Shown here: positions 8,435 to 17,251 of the stretch, piece after piece
How the letters are laid out: each line of letters starts with the position of its first letter
Numbering within the stretch: position 1 is the first letter of the stretch
Source of the DNA: Chara braunii
Taxonomy: Eukaryota; Streptophyta; Charophyceae; Charales; Characeae
Direction: 5' to 3'
Assembly: GCA_003427395.1 (NCBI GenBank)
Contig: BFEA01000402.1
Span: 1,416,206-1,445,478, forward strand
DNA: 29,273 nt
Position numbers and translations under genes: made by a program
The notes under the pieces: generated by a model
Databases searched by the model: none
Told to the model about the DNA's origin: nothing
What the model saw: the letters and a program-made list of their open reading frames with translations, nothing else

Positions 8435-9629
8435 AGGATCCGCAATGTGATGAAAAGGATTGAATGGACAATGCAGTGCTCATAGAATCTCAACAAGCAG
8501 TGTACACCGTGATACATACAAAATGGTGCTTTATAGCGCAGTGAAAGACTTAGATACAAATCCTGACCTGACCGGGATTGACCTCTTTCACGTAGCGTAA
8601 GACAGCACAGTATAATGCTAGAATACCAATGACTAGCCCAATCAATGTCACAGTTCAGACCAAACATACATCTTTCTCATCACAAGGTGCGAAGGGGCTT
8701 GGCGCTACACACAGGAAGAACGCGCCAGGTCCAGCCATACACAGACGAAGAGGAGGGAAGGAGGGGGGAGAGATGGGAATGTTGTCAACACCAAGTCTTC
8801 GTTACAAGTCCCAGATAACCCCTCGTCAAATGTCTGAAGTCCAATGTCGAGTCTGGATCCAATGTCACCAAACCCGCTCTCTCATAGTCTGCTGATGCAG
8901 TGAAGTCAGATAGCGAGAGGGTGAGAGGGAGATGGTGGACTGAGAAGAGGAAGAAGAAGAACTCTCTCTCTCTCATGTGCCAGGTCCTAACCTGTGAAGA
9001 TGGCACCGTGTTGCAGGTACCTTGAAGGCGAAGCTTGAGCTATGGCGCTGCAGGTAAGTCTCCCTGGTCTCCGCCCAATCTCTCTCTCTAGTACTACTCT
9101 AGCTCCTGATAGCGCCCAGTGCTGAAGACTACTGCTAACGCTACTAGCGCCCAGCGCTGAAGACTACTGCTAGCGCTACTACTACTCCTGCAGCGCTCCT
9201 CCTGAGTGCTGTTGCCGAATCCTGAAGACTACCTCCTGCCTCCTGAACTGCACGTGAAGTGCCTGGGAAGTACCTATGACACTACCTGCAGCCTGCAGGG
9301 CGGGCCAGTCTTATATAGTGCTGGCCCGTCCAGGAGGCTGCTCTTGCCAATGCCAAAATGTGCCAGACCCTGGGGTTGAAGCTCAAACAAAGGTTGTCTT
9401 GAAAGTAGGCCAAAAATGGCCTGAGCTAAAACGCTGGTTTGGTGCCCGAGTTTCAGGGCAGGTCGATCTTATGAGGGCCTGAAAATGGCCCTCAGTTTCA
9501 GGCTGAAAAGACTCAGGGCTGAAACGACACAGGGCCTGTAGGCCGTTGTTTTCAGGCTTTCAGGCTGAAACGACACAAGGCCTGTAGGCCCTTGTTTTCA
9601 AGCTTTCAGGCTGAAAACAACACGGGGCT
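8435..9629 (-). mobile_element. LTR-B: truncated second copy of LTR-A
   Basis: Direct repeat of LTR-A from AGGATCCGC (2304 in A, 8435 in B) onward. It lacks the first 38 bases of the A sequence at its left end and everything beyond the third 46-bp unit at its right end, where a TGTTACGG LTR begins at 9630. It keeps the TATA-like box (9310-9318) and the 35-bp repeats (9111-9180). In minus orientation it would be the 5' LTR of the element whose 3' LTR is A, with its U5 end lost. Alternatively it is an independent copy. Confidence 0.75.
9516..9629 (-). repeat. 46-bp tandem units in LTR-B
   Basis: Units begin at 9516, 9562 and 9608 and match the LTR-A array. The third is cut at 9629 by the following LTR. 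Confidence 0.85.
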
Positions 9630-10103
9630 TGTTACGGACTTCGCCAGGGCTCGATCCCTGGTCTATCTTTTGCTGTTTCGGCTGCATCCCGTTTTTGGCC
9701 TGGCACCCTTTTTCCAAGCCCCTCCTTTGGTACCGTAGGATTTTGGACAACTGGCGCCATGCTGCAATTCGGGCGCCACTTTCAAATACTGCATTTTTCA
9801 GTTCTGCCCTCGGGGCCTTTGCAGAAATGCCCCTGGTACCGTATGTGTCACCGGTACTTATACCGGCTCCCCGTACGGTACGGGGAGCAGTCTCGTACCC
9901 GTTTTCTGCTGTTGTACTCGTACTCAGTGTGACTTGCTCCTGTTCGGCATTCGGAATCCAAGACTTCGACTTCGTGTCCTTGCGCGTGTGTCTGCGTCCG
10001 ACCCTCAGTCGTGTCGAGTGAGTGAGTGTGTGTGTGCTCTCACTCTCCCCCTCTCTCCTCTCCCTCGGCTCTTTGTGTCTCCCTCAGCCTCCCGCTCATA
10101 ACA
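9630..10103 (+). mobile_element. plus-strand 5' LTR inserted in LTR-B
   Basis: Begins TGTTACGG and ends CATAACA, giving TGTTA/TAACA terminal inverted repeats. A primer-binding site begins one base after the end, which fixes the orientation as plus. Length 474 bp. It contains a 10-bp-arm dyad at 9867-9887 (CTCCCCGTAC, one central base, GTACGGGGAG) and a CT-rich 3' part. The insertion point lies in the third U3 repeat of LTR-B. No internal coding region of this element follows beyond about 85 bases of leader. Confidence 0.7.
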
Positions 10104-10104
10104 C

Positions 10105-10116
10105 TGGTATCGGAGC
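10105..10116 (+). promoter_or_regulatory. primer-binding site (initiator tRNA-Met type)
   Basis: TGGTATCGGAGC, one base after the LTR end. Land-plant elements usually show TGGTATCAGAGC. The A-to-G difference is shared with the minus-strand site at 17167-17178. Confidence 0.7.
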
Positions 10117-10187
10117 GGCTTCGGCCCTCCCTCCCGCCCTGATTCATCATCGTCGCCGTCGACCTCGTCGCCAAGGCCAAACTGGCG
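10117..10187 (+). other. leader fragment of the plus-strand LTR element
   Basis: About 70 bases of untranslated leader behind the primer-binding site. It then runs into the 3' LTR remnant of the minus-strand gypsy element. No coding sequence. Confidence 0.45.
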
Positions 10188-10322
10188 CGACAAAACTGCC
10201 TGGACCCCAAATACGAAATTGACAGCCGAGGCCTCTCGTGATTTGTTAGGCCCGCCTTCACTTAGGGCAGGCACATTTGCAGCAGAAGCCCCTTAGGCCT
10301 GCCGAGGACCCAGATCCTCACA
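10188..10322 (-). mobile_element. 3' LTR remnant (first ~135 bases) of the minus gypsy
   Basis: On the minus strand it starts TGTGAGGATCTGGGTCC directly after the polypurine tract. The same sequence occurs at about 23540-23669, where it starts TGCGAGGATCTGGG and is flanked by unrelated DNA; this supports 10322 as a true LTR border. It contains the dyad GCCCGCC...GGGCAGGC. The rest of the LTR is missing; plus-strand leader sequence lies beyond 10187. Confidence 0.65.
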
Positions 10323-10341
10323 TTCCCTCCTCCTTTTCTTT
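10323..10341 (-). promoter_or_regulatory. polypurine tract of the minus gypsy
   Basis: Minus strand AAAGAAAAGGAGGAGGGAA, 20 bases after the pol stop codon and abutting the LTR start TGTGAGG. All purines. Confidence 0.75.
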
Positions 10342-10361
10342 GGTAGTTCTCTGAGAAGTTC

Positions 10362-12107
10362 TTATGTAACAGGCTGCTTCCCTTTCAGCTTTCTCTCGTA
10401 ACTCAAGATAATTTGGGGAGCAGTCTTCATTAATTCCTATCTTATGAACCACCAGTCTTCTTGAGGATCAATGTGATGTCTGAACCGCACTCGGTATTGC
10501 ATCTGTGGCTTTGGCGGTCATCCCCTTCCTGGAGGTTTGGGCACGGGCATCAGCTTGTGCTCGACGATATCATCAATGTCCACGTGTCCGTCCATGGTTG
10601 GGGGCAGCATTGATCTCCTGGAGGGAAACTGGTCTGTGGCAGCGAAAGGTGCCAACTTGGATGCATGGAAAACAGGGTAAGTGTGTATCTGTGCAGGAAC
10701 GCAAATCACGTATGAAGGTCCATCCGGTTGATCCCCTACAATGTCTAAGATCTCCCAGGGCCCAAAGTACCGTGGCATCAGTTTACGTGAAATCCCAAAC
10801 TCCTGACCTAGTTCAGATGACTTTTCCCTGACTCTATCACCTACCTGAAAGTTAGAGGGCCGTCTATGTTTATTCTGAGATGCGATCATAGCTTCCTGAG
10901 ACTTTCTAATATGTTCGACGGCCTACTGCAACATCTGTTTATAATTAACAGCAAACTCTATGCTGCCAGGTGCTGCAGTGGGTTGCCTTGCTGGTAGTAG
11001 AAAGTCAAGTGCAGTTTTGGGCTTCCAACCAAGGTGCAGCTGGTTGGGAGTCATACCAGTAGTATCGTGCACAACATTGTTGTACAGGCTGGCGGCGAGA
11101 GGTAACTTCTCGTCCCAGTCATCCTGACATGGCTTAATATAATGCCGAAGCAGGTGCTGTACTACCCGGTTCATCTGTTTTGCCTGGCCATTTGACTCAG
11201 GGTGATTCCCTGACGTCATTTGCAGGTTGGTACCCATGTGCTCAGCTGTCGCCTGCAACAGTTCGCTGGTAAACCTTACATCCTTATCACTTACTATCGA
11301 CGTTCGTAGTCCAAAATCCCTAACCCAGTTATCCATAAACAGTTTGATGACATAGTCAGTTTTAGCAGTTTCTGGCATAGCGATAAGTCTTGCATACTTA
11401 GAAAAGCGGTCTACTATCACAAAGATGTGCCTTTTTCCAGACGTGCTGGTCATAAGAGTATCCATGAAGTCCATGGACACACTCTGACCAGGACCTTCAG
11501 GAATTGGCAAGGGCTTGATGAGCCCGAGCGGAGCCTGAGTCCTAGGTTTGTCCCTTTGGCAAACCTGGCAGGTTTCAACGTACTTTTTCGCATCTTGCAT
11601 CATATTGGGCCACCAAAATTTCTGCACTAAGTTAGCTGAAGTCTTTTTATAACCAAAATGTCCAATTGCATCGTGACACTCACCTAGAAACAAACTACGC
11701 AAAGACTCTCTATTAGGCACACACAGTCTTTTATTCTCTGCCTTTTCAAGAAACAGCAAGCCGTCTACCATCGTAAATTCATCCAAAGTCACTTTGTCCT
11801 TTGCTTGGAGTTTACGAATGATCTCAGACATAACTGGATCTTGCTGATAGGATTCCACCAATGATCGAGTTAGATCGTTAGATATGCCAAATTCAGTAAC
11901 TAACACGCCTAGATAATCTGCCCGACGAGATAATGCATCAGCCACTTTGTTGTACTCTCCCTTGTTTGGGTTAAGTTGATAGTCATACATGTCTATCACT
12001 TGTATCCATCGCTTGAGTGCATCAGAGAGCACAGGCTGTGTCTTGATCCAGCGCAAGGTCTCATGGTCAGATCTCACGTAGAAGAATCTGCCCAAGAGAT
12101 AATGTCT
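10362..12107 (-). pseudogene. pol: minus gypsy: RNase H end, integrase and chromo-like tail
   Basis: One frame broken by stops at 12110-12108 (TGA where Trp is expected), 10925-10923, 10520-10518 and 10439-10437. It holds the RNase H end (FYVRSDHETLRW, KVADALSRR), then the HHCC domain (HDAIGHFGYKK, CQVCQRDK), then the core (SMDFMDTL, IVDRFSKYARL, SIVSDKDVRF). The third catalytic block reads HPESNGQAKQMNR, with Lys (AAA at 11180-11178) where the family has Glu. The C-terminal part has FQVGDRV and RYFGPWEILD (GPY/F-like), and ends with a chromo-like tail (YRVRFRHH, EDWW) and stop TAA at 10364-10362. Integrase is therefore dead twice, by stops and by the lost catalytic Glu. Confidence 0.9.
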
Positions 12108-13363
12108 TCAATGGACCAGCGCTCTATATAGGGCATAGAGCTCACGCTCATACGTGGACTGTGCTAGCTTTTGAGATGGCATCTTCTTACTCGTATACTT
12201 GATTGGTCTCAACTTTGGCCTCTCCTTTTGCGCAAGGACTGGGCCCATGCCATATTGGCTGGCGTCTGTGGTCACAACAAAGGGTTTATCAGGATCAGGA
12301 AGTTTGAGGACTTCATAGTGGGTCAGAGCATACTTCAGTTTCCTGAAGGCCGCCTCACACTCTTCAGTCCACTCCCAAGGGGTGTCAAGTCGAGTTAGAT
12401 CTGTTAATGGGAAAGCTATAGTACTAAAGTTCTTAACAAACGGATGATAGTAACCTGTCATCCCCAAAACGATCTGACCTCAGTAACAGTTTGAGGTCTG
12501 GGCCAGTCACGTATGCTGGCCACCTTAGCATCATCCGGCCACAAGATCTTGTTGCGACCAAACTCGCATTTCTCCAAGTTAACCTTCTATTGGTGCTAGA
12601 CCTAGCACTATTTTCAAGTGCTCAGCGTGCTCCTCTACAATCCTACTAAAGATAAGAATATTGTCGAGGTACACGACGATAAACTTGTCTAAGTATTTAT
12701 GAAATATCCTGTTCATCGCATGTTGGAATGTACCACGTGCATTGCATAGGCCAAAGGGCATCACCACAAACTCGTACAGACCGTACCTGGTCTGAAATGC
12801 GGTTTTGTTCTGGTCCTCAGGTCTAATGGCAATTTGATGGTATCCGGACTTCAGGTCTATCTTGGTGAATCCTTGCACTCTATCCAGGAGGCCGTCGATG
12901 CGGGGTAGGGGCTCCGCGTTCTTAACGGTGATGGCATTGAGGCCCCTATAGTCAATGCACATCCTCAGGGTACCTCCCTTCTTTGGGACAAATAAGACTA
13001 GCGCACCATAAGGGGAGGTACTAGGCCAAATCCATCCCTTTTCTATGAGCTCCTTGAGCTGGCGGCGGAGCTCATCTAACTCCGCAGGAGACATCCTATA
13101 GATTCGTCCTTTAGGTACCTTACTACCTGGGACAACCTCTATCGCATGGACCACCTCCCTTTCTACCACGCCTTTGGGCTCCTAAAAAATGTCTGAATAT
13201 GTTGCGACGATTGATTTTATCTGTGGGGTGTTTTAACGGCCTCCCCTTTCTCAGAGACAAATACTAGATACATGCCCTCCTCACGATTTTGCTTATAGTA
13301 GTTATAGAAAGAGGAGGCACACGTGCAGCCGTAGTTCTCCACTAGACTGCTAGCTTTATACTT
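12108..13363 (-). pseudogene. pol: minus gypsy: reverse transcriptase and RNase H
   Basis: The linker from protease (13363-13170) contains two in-frame stops. RT blocks follow in order: [64 protein letters not shown]. The catalytic box reads [11 protein letters not shown], so the second Asp of YLDD is Asn (AAT at 12662-12660, a G-to-A change). A frameshift near 12590 and a second near 12470 (one base lost in TTTTGGGGATG) remove and restore the thumb frame. RNase H follows, with VTTDAS and TYERELYA retained. The frame ends at TGA 12110-12108, replacing a Trp codon. Inactive. Confidence 0.9.
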
Positions 13364-13939
13364 CTACAGTCTAACGGTCCTACCGTTTGGCAACTTCTGT
13401 AACAACACCTTCCTATCCCAATCAAATTGAGGCTGAGCGACCTCGAGGTAGTACATGCCTAGTAGCATATCGAAGGGCAGTTCGTCGCTAACGAGGAATG
13501 AGATTTTATGTCTCACTTCCCCTCCTCTATAAGAGAAGGAACATACTACGTCCTTGACATAGTCTTTAACTAACATTTGGTGTTTGTTGGCTAGCGTAGA
13601 AGCTACAGTTCTGCTAAGCCGCTGCACTTAGTCCCCTAAGCAGAGTCTATCCACACAAGGACGACTGGTGAAGTTTCGTGTAGAGCGTATGTCTGCGAAG
13701 GCGCCCACTTTGTGGCCACCTACATCAACCTCTACCAAGTAGTGTTCACCCTTTGGACCTCTACTAGTCAACGCCCAAGAGTCTATGGGGTCCTTCCCTG
13801 ACCACTCAGTCTCTAACTCTTCTAGGGCCTCAGACACATTTCTCGAACACAACGTCGGTGGGTCTGAATGTGTCTGCGGGGCGATATATGGGTCACTAGC
13901 ACTGGCCAACGCCTGAAGTAGGGAAGGCAACGTTACCAC
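13364..13939 (-). pseudogene. pol: minus gypsy: aspartic protease
   Basis: Two adjoining in-frame pieces split by a stop (13628-13630). The active-site region reads GAFADIRSTRNFTS; the family pattern is D-T/S-G-A/S, so Thr/Ser and Gly are both replaced (DIR). The second half keeps HKISFLVSDELPFDMLLGMYYLE, which corresponds to the hydrophobic-hydrophobic-Gly block of retropepsins. The protein would normally cut the gag-pol polyprotein. Confidence 0.8.
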
Positions 13940-13968
13940 TTCAGCGCGAGTAAGAGCGGCTAAAACTC

Positions 13969-15756
13969 CTACTGGCCCGAGGTGTTTCCCTGCGAAGTGC
14001 TCGCAGAAGCACTGCCAGGGTTCGATGATAGTCCCACCACCTTTGGTGAGGCTACCCTCGTTAGGACTTTTTTACTTCGGCACATTCTGGACGTGTGGCC
14101 ATAGTTGCCACAGTTCATGCACGTACCCCTAGCAACTCGGTCCCCCCACACCTCGTACTCTAAACCAAGTTTCACCCAGGCGGACGTACCTTGGTCGCCC
14201 TGACCGGTGGACCGTACTACCTTCTTTTTCCCGGTCCCCCTAACCTTTTCTTTGATGGGCGCCACGACTCCCCCATCCGAAGTCTCGCTGGCCCCATCGT
14301 GCTCTGTCTCCTCCCAAAGGTCTAGGAAGTCGTCAATTTTTGTCGTCCGACCATCGTGGTCGACGAACATTAGTTGCCCTTTCTTCTTCCAGTCCTGGGG
14401 TAGTCTCTTCTTCCTACCATCTCCTTGACTCTGATGCGCAGACCCCAGTTTTGCCTCTATATCTAAGGCCTTCTTGCTGAAGGAGGCGAAGTTGTGCTGC
14501 TCGACGTAGGCCTCATCCACCAGCTTTGTCCTAAGCTCTGAAGGCAGACATCTTAGGTAATCCGTGAGGAGAACCTGCTGGTCGTAGCGCACACCAGGTA
14601 CCACGAGCAGACGCTCTACGGTATCCGTGAGCTCTCGAACATTCTTGTACCTTCTAACACAAAGACTGTTGATTCCGTCTGTTTGCCTTTTGAGCCCCTT
14701 GAGGGTCATGCCACCTGTTATACATGAACCGTACGAATTCTTCCAATGTCTGGGCCTGGGCCCAAGCATCGGAGTTCTGACCGTAGCCCTGTTGCTGCAC
14801 TAGGCCATTCAACCAGCGAGTTCCTGACCCCTCTAAAAAGGAGGCAACCACTACAACTTCTTGCTCCGGCCTGGTAAGCTTGTGCCTCACATAGGTAGGC
14901 ACCGTCCTCACCCAAGTATACAAGTCCTCATCCTTCTTCCTGTGGCCAGAGAAGGGCCTAGGGCTCAACAAGGGTATTTTGGGCATCCACTGCATAGGCT
15001 GCATTGGCCCAGGAGATTGCTGCAGTGGCTGCATAGCCATCGAAACAGATTGCTGCACTTACTTGAGCCTGACTTGACAATGGGACTGTAGTAACCACTA
15101 TCGTGGATGGTACGACTAAGAACCGGACCACTAGTCGTTACATAACCACCAGGAGGGGGCATGCCAAACATAGGTGAGAATGAGGGCCCAACCGGCGGCG
15201 GCATCATTGATGGACCCGCAACCGATGGGGGAGCTACAACATACTGAGGCTGCCTCATCATGGGACGAGGAGCCTGCAGTGCAGCCATAATCTTCTTTTG
15301 TCCCGCCACTAGTTCAGCCAACACTTCCTGCTGGACAGCCTGCGCTTCCGCCACGCAAAGAAGCGAGTTACGCAGCGCTCGCATGCCAGGGTTAAGTGTT
15401 GACTCATCTAATGCTTCTAATCTGCCTAGCTTCTGTCTCCTACTCCCTAGTCTATTTTTTCTCAAAATAGCTCGTCTTCTTCTCTCTGCTGCCTTATCCA
15501 ATTGCCGTTGTAGCTCATCCTGAAGTTCTTCTGCTTGGAGGATTTCATAATCCTCCGACGTGAGTTGAGCCTGTTGGCTGACTTGCAAACCAACACTCTG
15601 GCTAATGGAAGTCTAAGAACCACTCTGACTGACTCCTGACGAAGTGGCCTGTGAAGAGGCCTACGACATGGTAGAGGAAGTAGCCATGGTCGTACCGGTA
15701 CTAGCTGTAGTTCTAGACCTGGCGCTGTCCTCAGCCACCCTCACTCTTCTTGCCAT
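13969..15756 (-). pseudogene. gag: minus gypsy: gag
   Basis: The frame begins at ATG 15756-15754 (MARRVRVAEDSARS). It is interrupted by TAG at 15663-15661 and 15615-15613, then continues as a Gln-rich/coiled-coil region (DELQRQLDKAAERRRR). A frameshift near 15060 leads to the Pro/Met/Gln-rich segment and the capsid core (HKLTRPEQEVVVVASFLEG, RWLNGLVQQQG). A second frameshift near 14690 leads to YKNVRELTDTVERLL and a canonical CX2CX4HX4C zinc knuckle (CMNCGNYGHTSRMC, 14121-14080). The start was chosen because the in-frame coding signal extends to this ATG and not beyond. Structural protein; four lesions. Confidence 0.9.
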
Positions 15757-17166
15757 TGCTCTATCTAGCCTCTCTCCGCAGTCTTCTCTCGCCTTCTGGA
15801 CCTAACTTTAGGAAAGTCAAGGGTCGACTGAGAGCAGTTCTTCAAGTGACCCTAAGGTCATCCACTAAGAACTCCTCCTCGCTACTGCATGCATCGCTCA
15901 TGAGCTACAGTGTGTGCGATCTAAACAAGAATCCACACTGAATCCTACCTCAGCATGACACACAACCGATTATGATACACAACTAATTTCGGTTTCGGTT
16001 GTCCTGGACAGAAACAGTTAGGTCTCAACCAATGTCAGATCCTACAGGGAATGTTAAGTCTATTTTTAGATTACGCTGATACAGATTGCGTTGCAACAAA
16101 GAATATACTATATCTGCAGTTGTGTGTCAGTTGTTAGTCGAGTCCGTAACAACTAAATAATCAAAAATAAAATTAATGTTCCCTGCAGAGATGTATGCTG
16201 AATGGCTGTTTATCTAATTTATGCCACGACGAACAGTAGTCGGAATCCCCTCTCTCCCTGTATCCTTCTCGAGTTGTCACTTTGTGTCAACGCCCTGAGC
16301 ATTTGGTTGAGCAGTGTGTCTGAAGGTGTGCAATCCAGCCCACCCCTATGTCCCAAGTCAACGCCGAACCTGCCAGCCCCCCTGCACATTATTTATCCTC
16401 GCATGCAACGAGCCTTACACCCGGTTTGATCTGGCTGATCAGGAGGCATTTAAGGAGATCCCCCGTAGCTCCTCATGAATTATTTAACGTTGCAGGCAGG
16501 ACGACGATCACAGCCAGAATCAACACCGAGTCCCCGCCAGAAATATTTAAAGACGGTCTGGTAAGCGTATGTTCAAAGGGTTGGCATGCCCTGCATGACC
16601 TCTATTGCGCAGCAGCAGAACCAAGGACTTGTGGCAAAGCATGCGTGTACGAGTCCCAGCGGGTTGGCATGGTGACCGTGACCCGAGTGCTTCGTCCAGG
16701 GCCCTTCAAAGGCATCGCCCATCTCCCACCAGCTTGCTGCCCAGGAAGAATGTCGACTATCAAGGTTGAGCGCTCGCGACACCTCACATTGAGAGGACTC
16801 TCAAGACGAAACTCACTTCCTCACGGTAAGAAGCAATGAAGAGGGTAGATAAGGAAGGAAGCAACATACCTCATCATGCTGCCCCCAACCACAGATTTCT
16901 CACCGGCAACCTGATGTGCATTTATGATGACCGGTCTTTGCCTCGGCACAACCAACAACAGAATGCAGTTCCACCTCGGCTTAAGTGCCACATCAGCGAG
17001 CTCTCATCATCTAGCGTACTACCCTATTGTCACCACATAGCTTCCTGGCGCGCCCACACGACCGTGGGCCGCCTTACGTCCAACGCCCAAGCCTTATCAT
17101 TGCCCCGCACCTCATGCGAAGCACCGAACAACTATTGCGAAGAACCAATGAGCGCAGTTTGAACCA
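15757..17166. other. 1.4-kb stretch between gag and the minus primer-binding site
   Basis: The first part (15757-15860) is plausibly the gag leader. At 16148-16138 the minus strand reads TGTTACGGACT, the same 11 bases that start the LTR at 9630, so an LTR border of a related family may lie here; the sequence behind it differs. An open plus frame at 16348-16839 has no recognisable domain. Its 16497-16824 part is bracketed by an acceptor-like TTGCAG and a donor-like GTAAGAAG, so an exon cannot be excluded. Confidence 0.35.
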
Positions 17167-17178
17167 GCTCCGATACCA
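17167..17178 (-). promoter_or_regulatory. primer-binding site of a minus-strand LTR element
   Basis: On the minus strand TGGTATCGGAGC, preceded by ...TTGCAATT, so an LTR ending in CA at 17182 would lie to the right. At most about 70 bases of such an LTR survive before LINE sequence begins (17252). The site may belong to the gypsy at 10188-15756 or to a separate fragment. Confidence 0.5.
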
Positions 17179-17251
17179 AATTGCAAGGAAAATGAGCAAT
17201 AGCGAGATGACAATATTCAGATTGCACAATCACATTGAAAGCCAGATCGTA

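Larger units (their letters stand above)
10188..15756 (-). mobile_element. near-complete, inactivated minus-strand Ty3/gypsy element
   Basis: On the minus strand the order is gag (15756), protease, reverse transcriptase, RNase H, integrase, chromo-like tail (stop at 10362-10364), polypurine tract (10341-10323) and 3' LTR start (10322). That is the Ty3/gypsy order with integrase last. It is a different family from the 3962-8430 copies. It carries numerous stops and frameshifts. A matching 5' LTR with primer-binding site could not be identified with confidence upstream of gag. Confidence 0.85.

Noticed and set aside
2349-8667. Similar minus-strand open frames in both LTR copies (2349-2537 and 8374-8667)
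   Set aside because: The conservation is at DNA level across the whole LTR; frames differ in length and are interrupted, and no protein motif is present.
10022-10274. Small proteins encoded around the plus LTR end
   Set aside because: CT-rich LTR end, primer-binding site and leader explain the sequence; no motif.
9630-10322. A single 693-bp minus-strand LTR (TGTGAGG to CGTAACA)
   Set aside because: It would contain, by chance, a perfect LTR end plus primer-binding site on the opposite strand at 10099-10116, and the related copy at 23540-23669 matches only the last 135 bases. Kept as an alternative in the collision finding.
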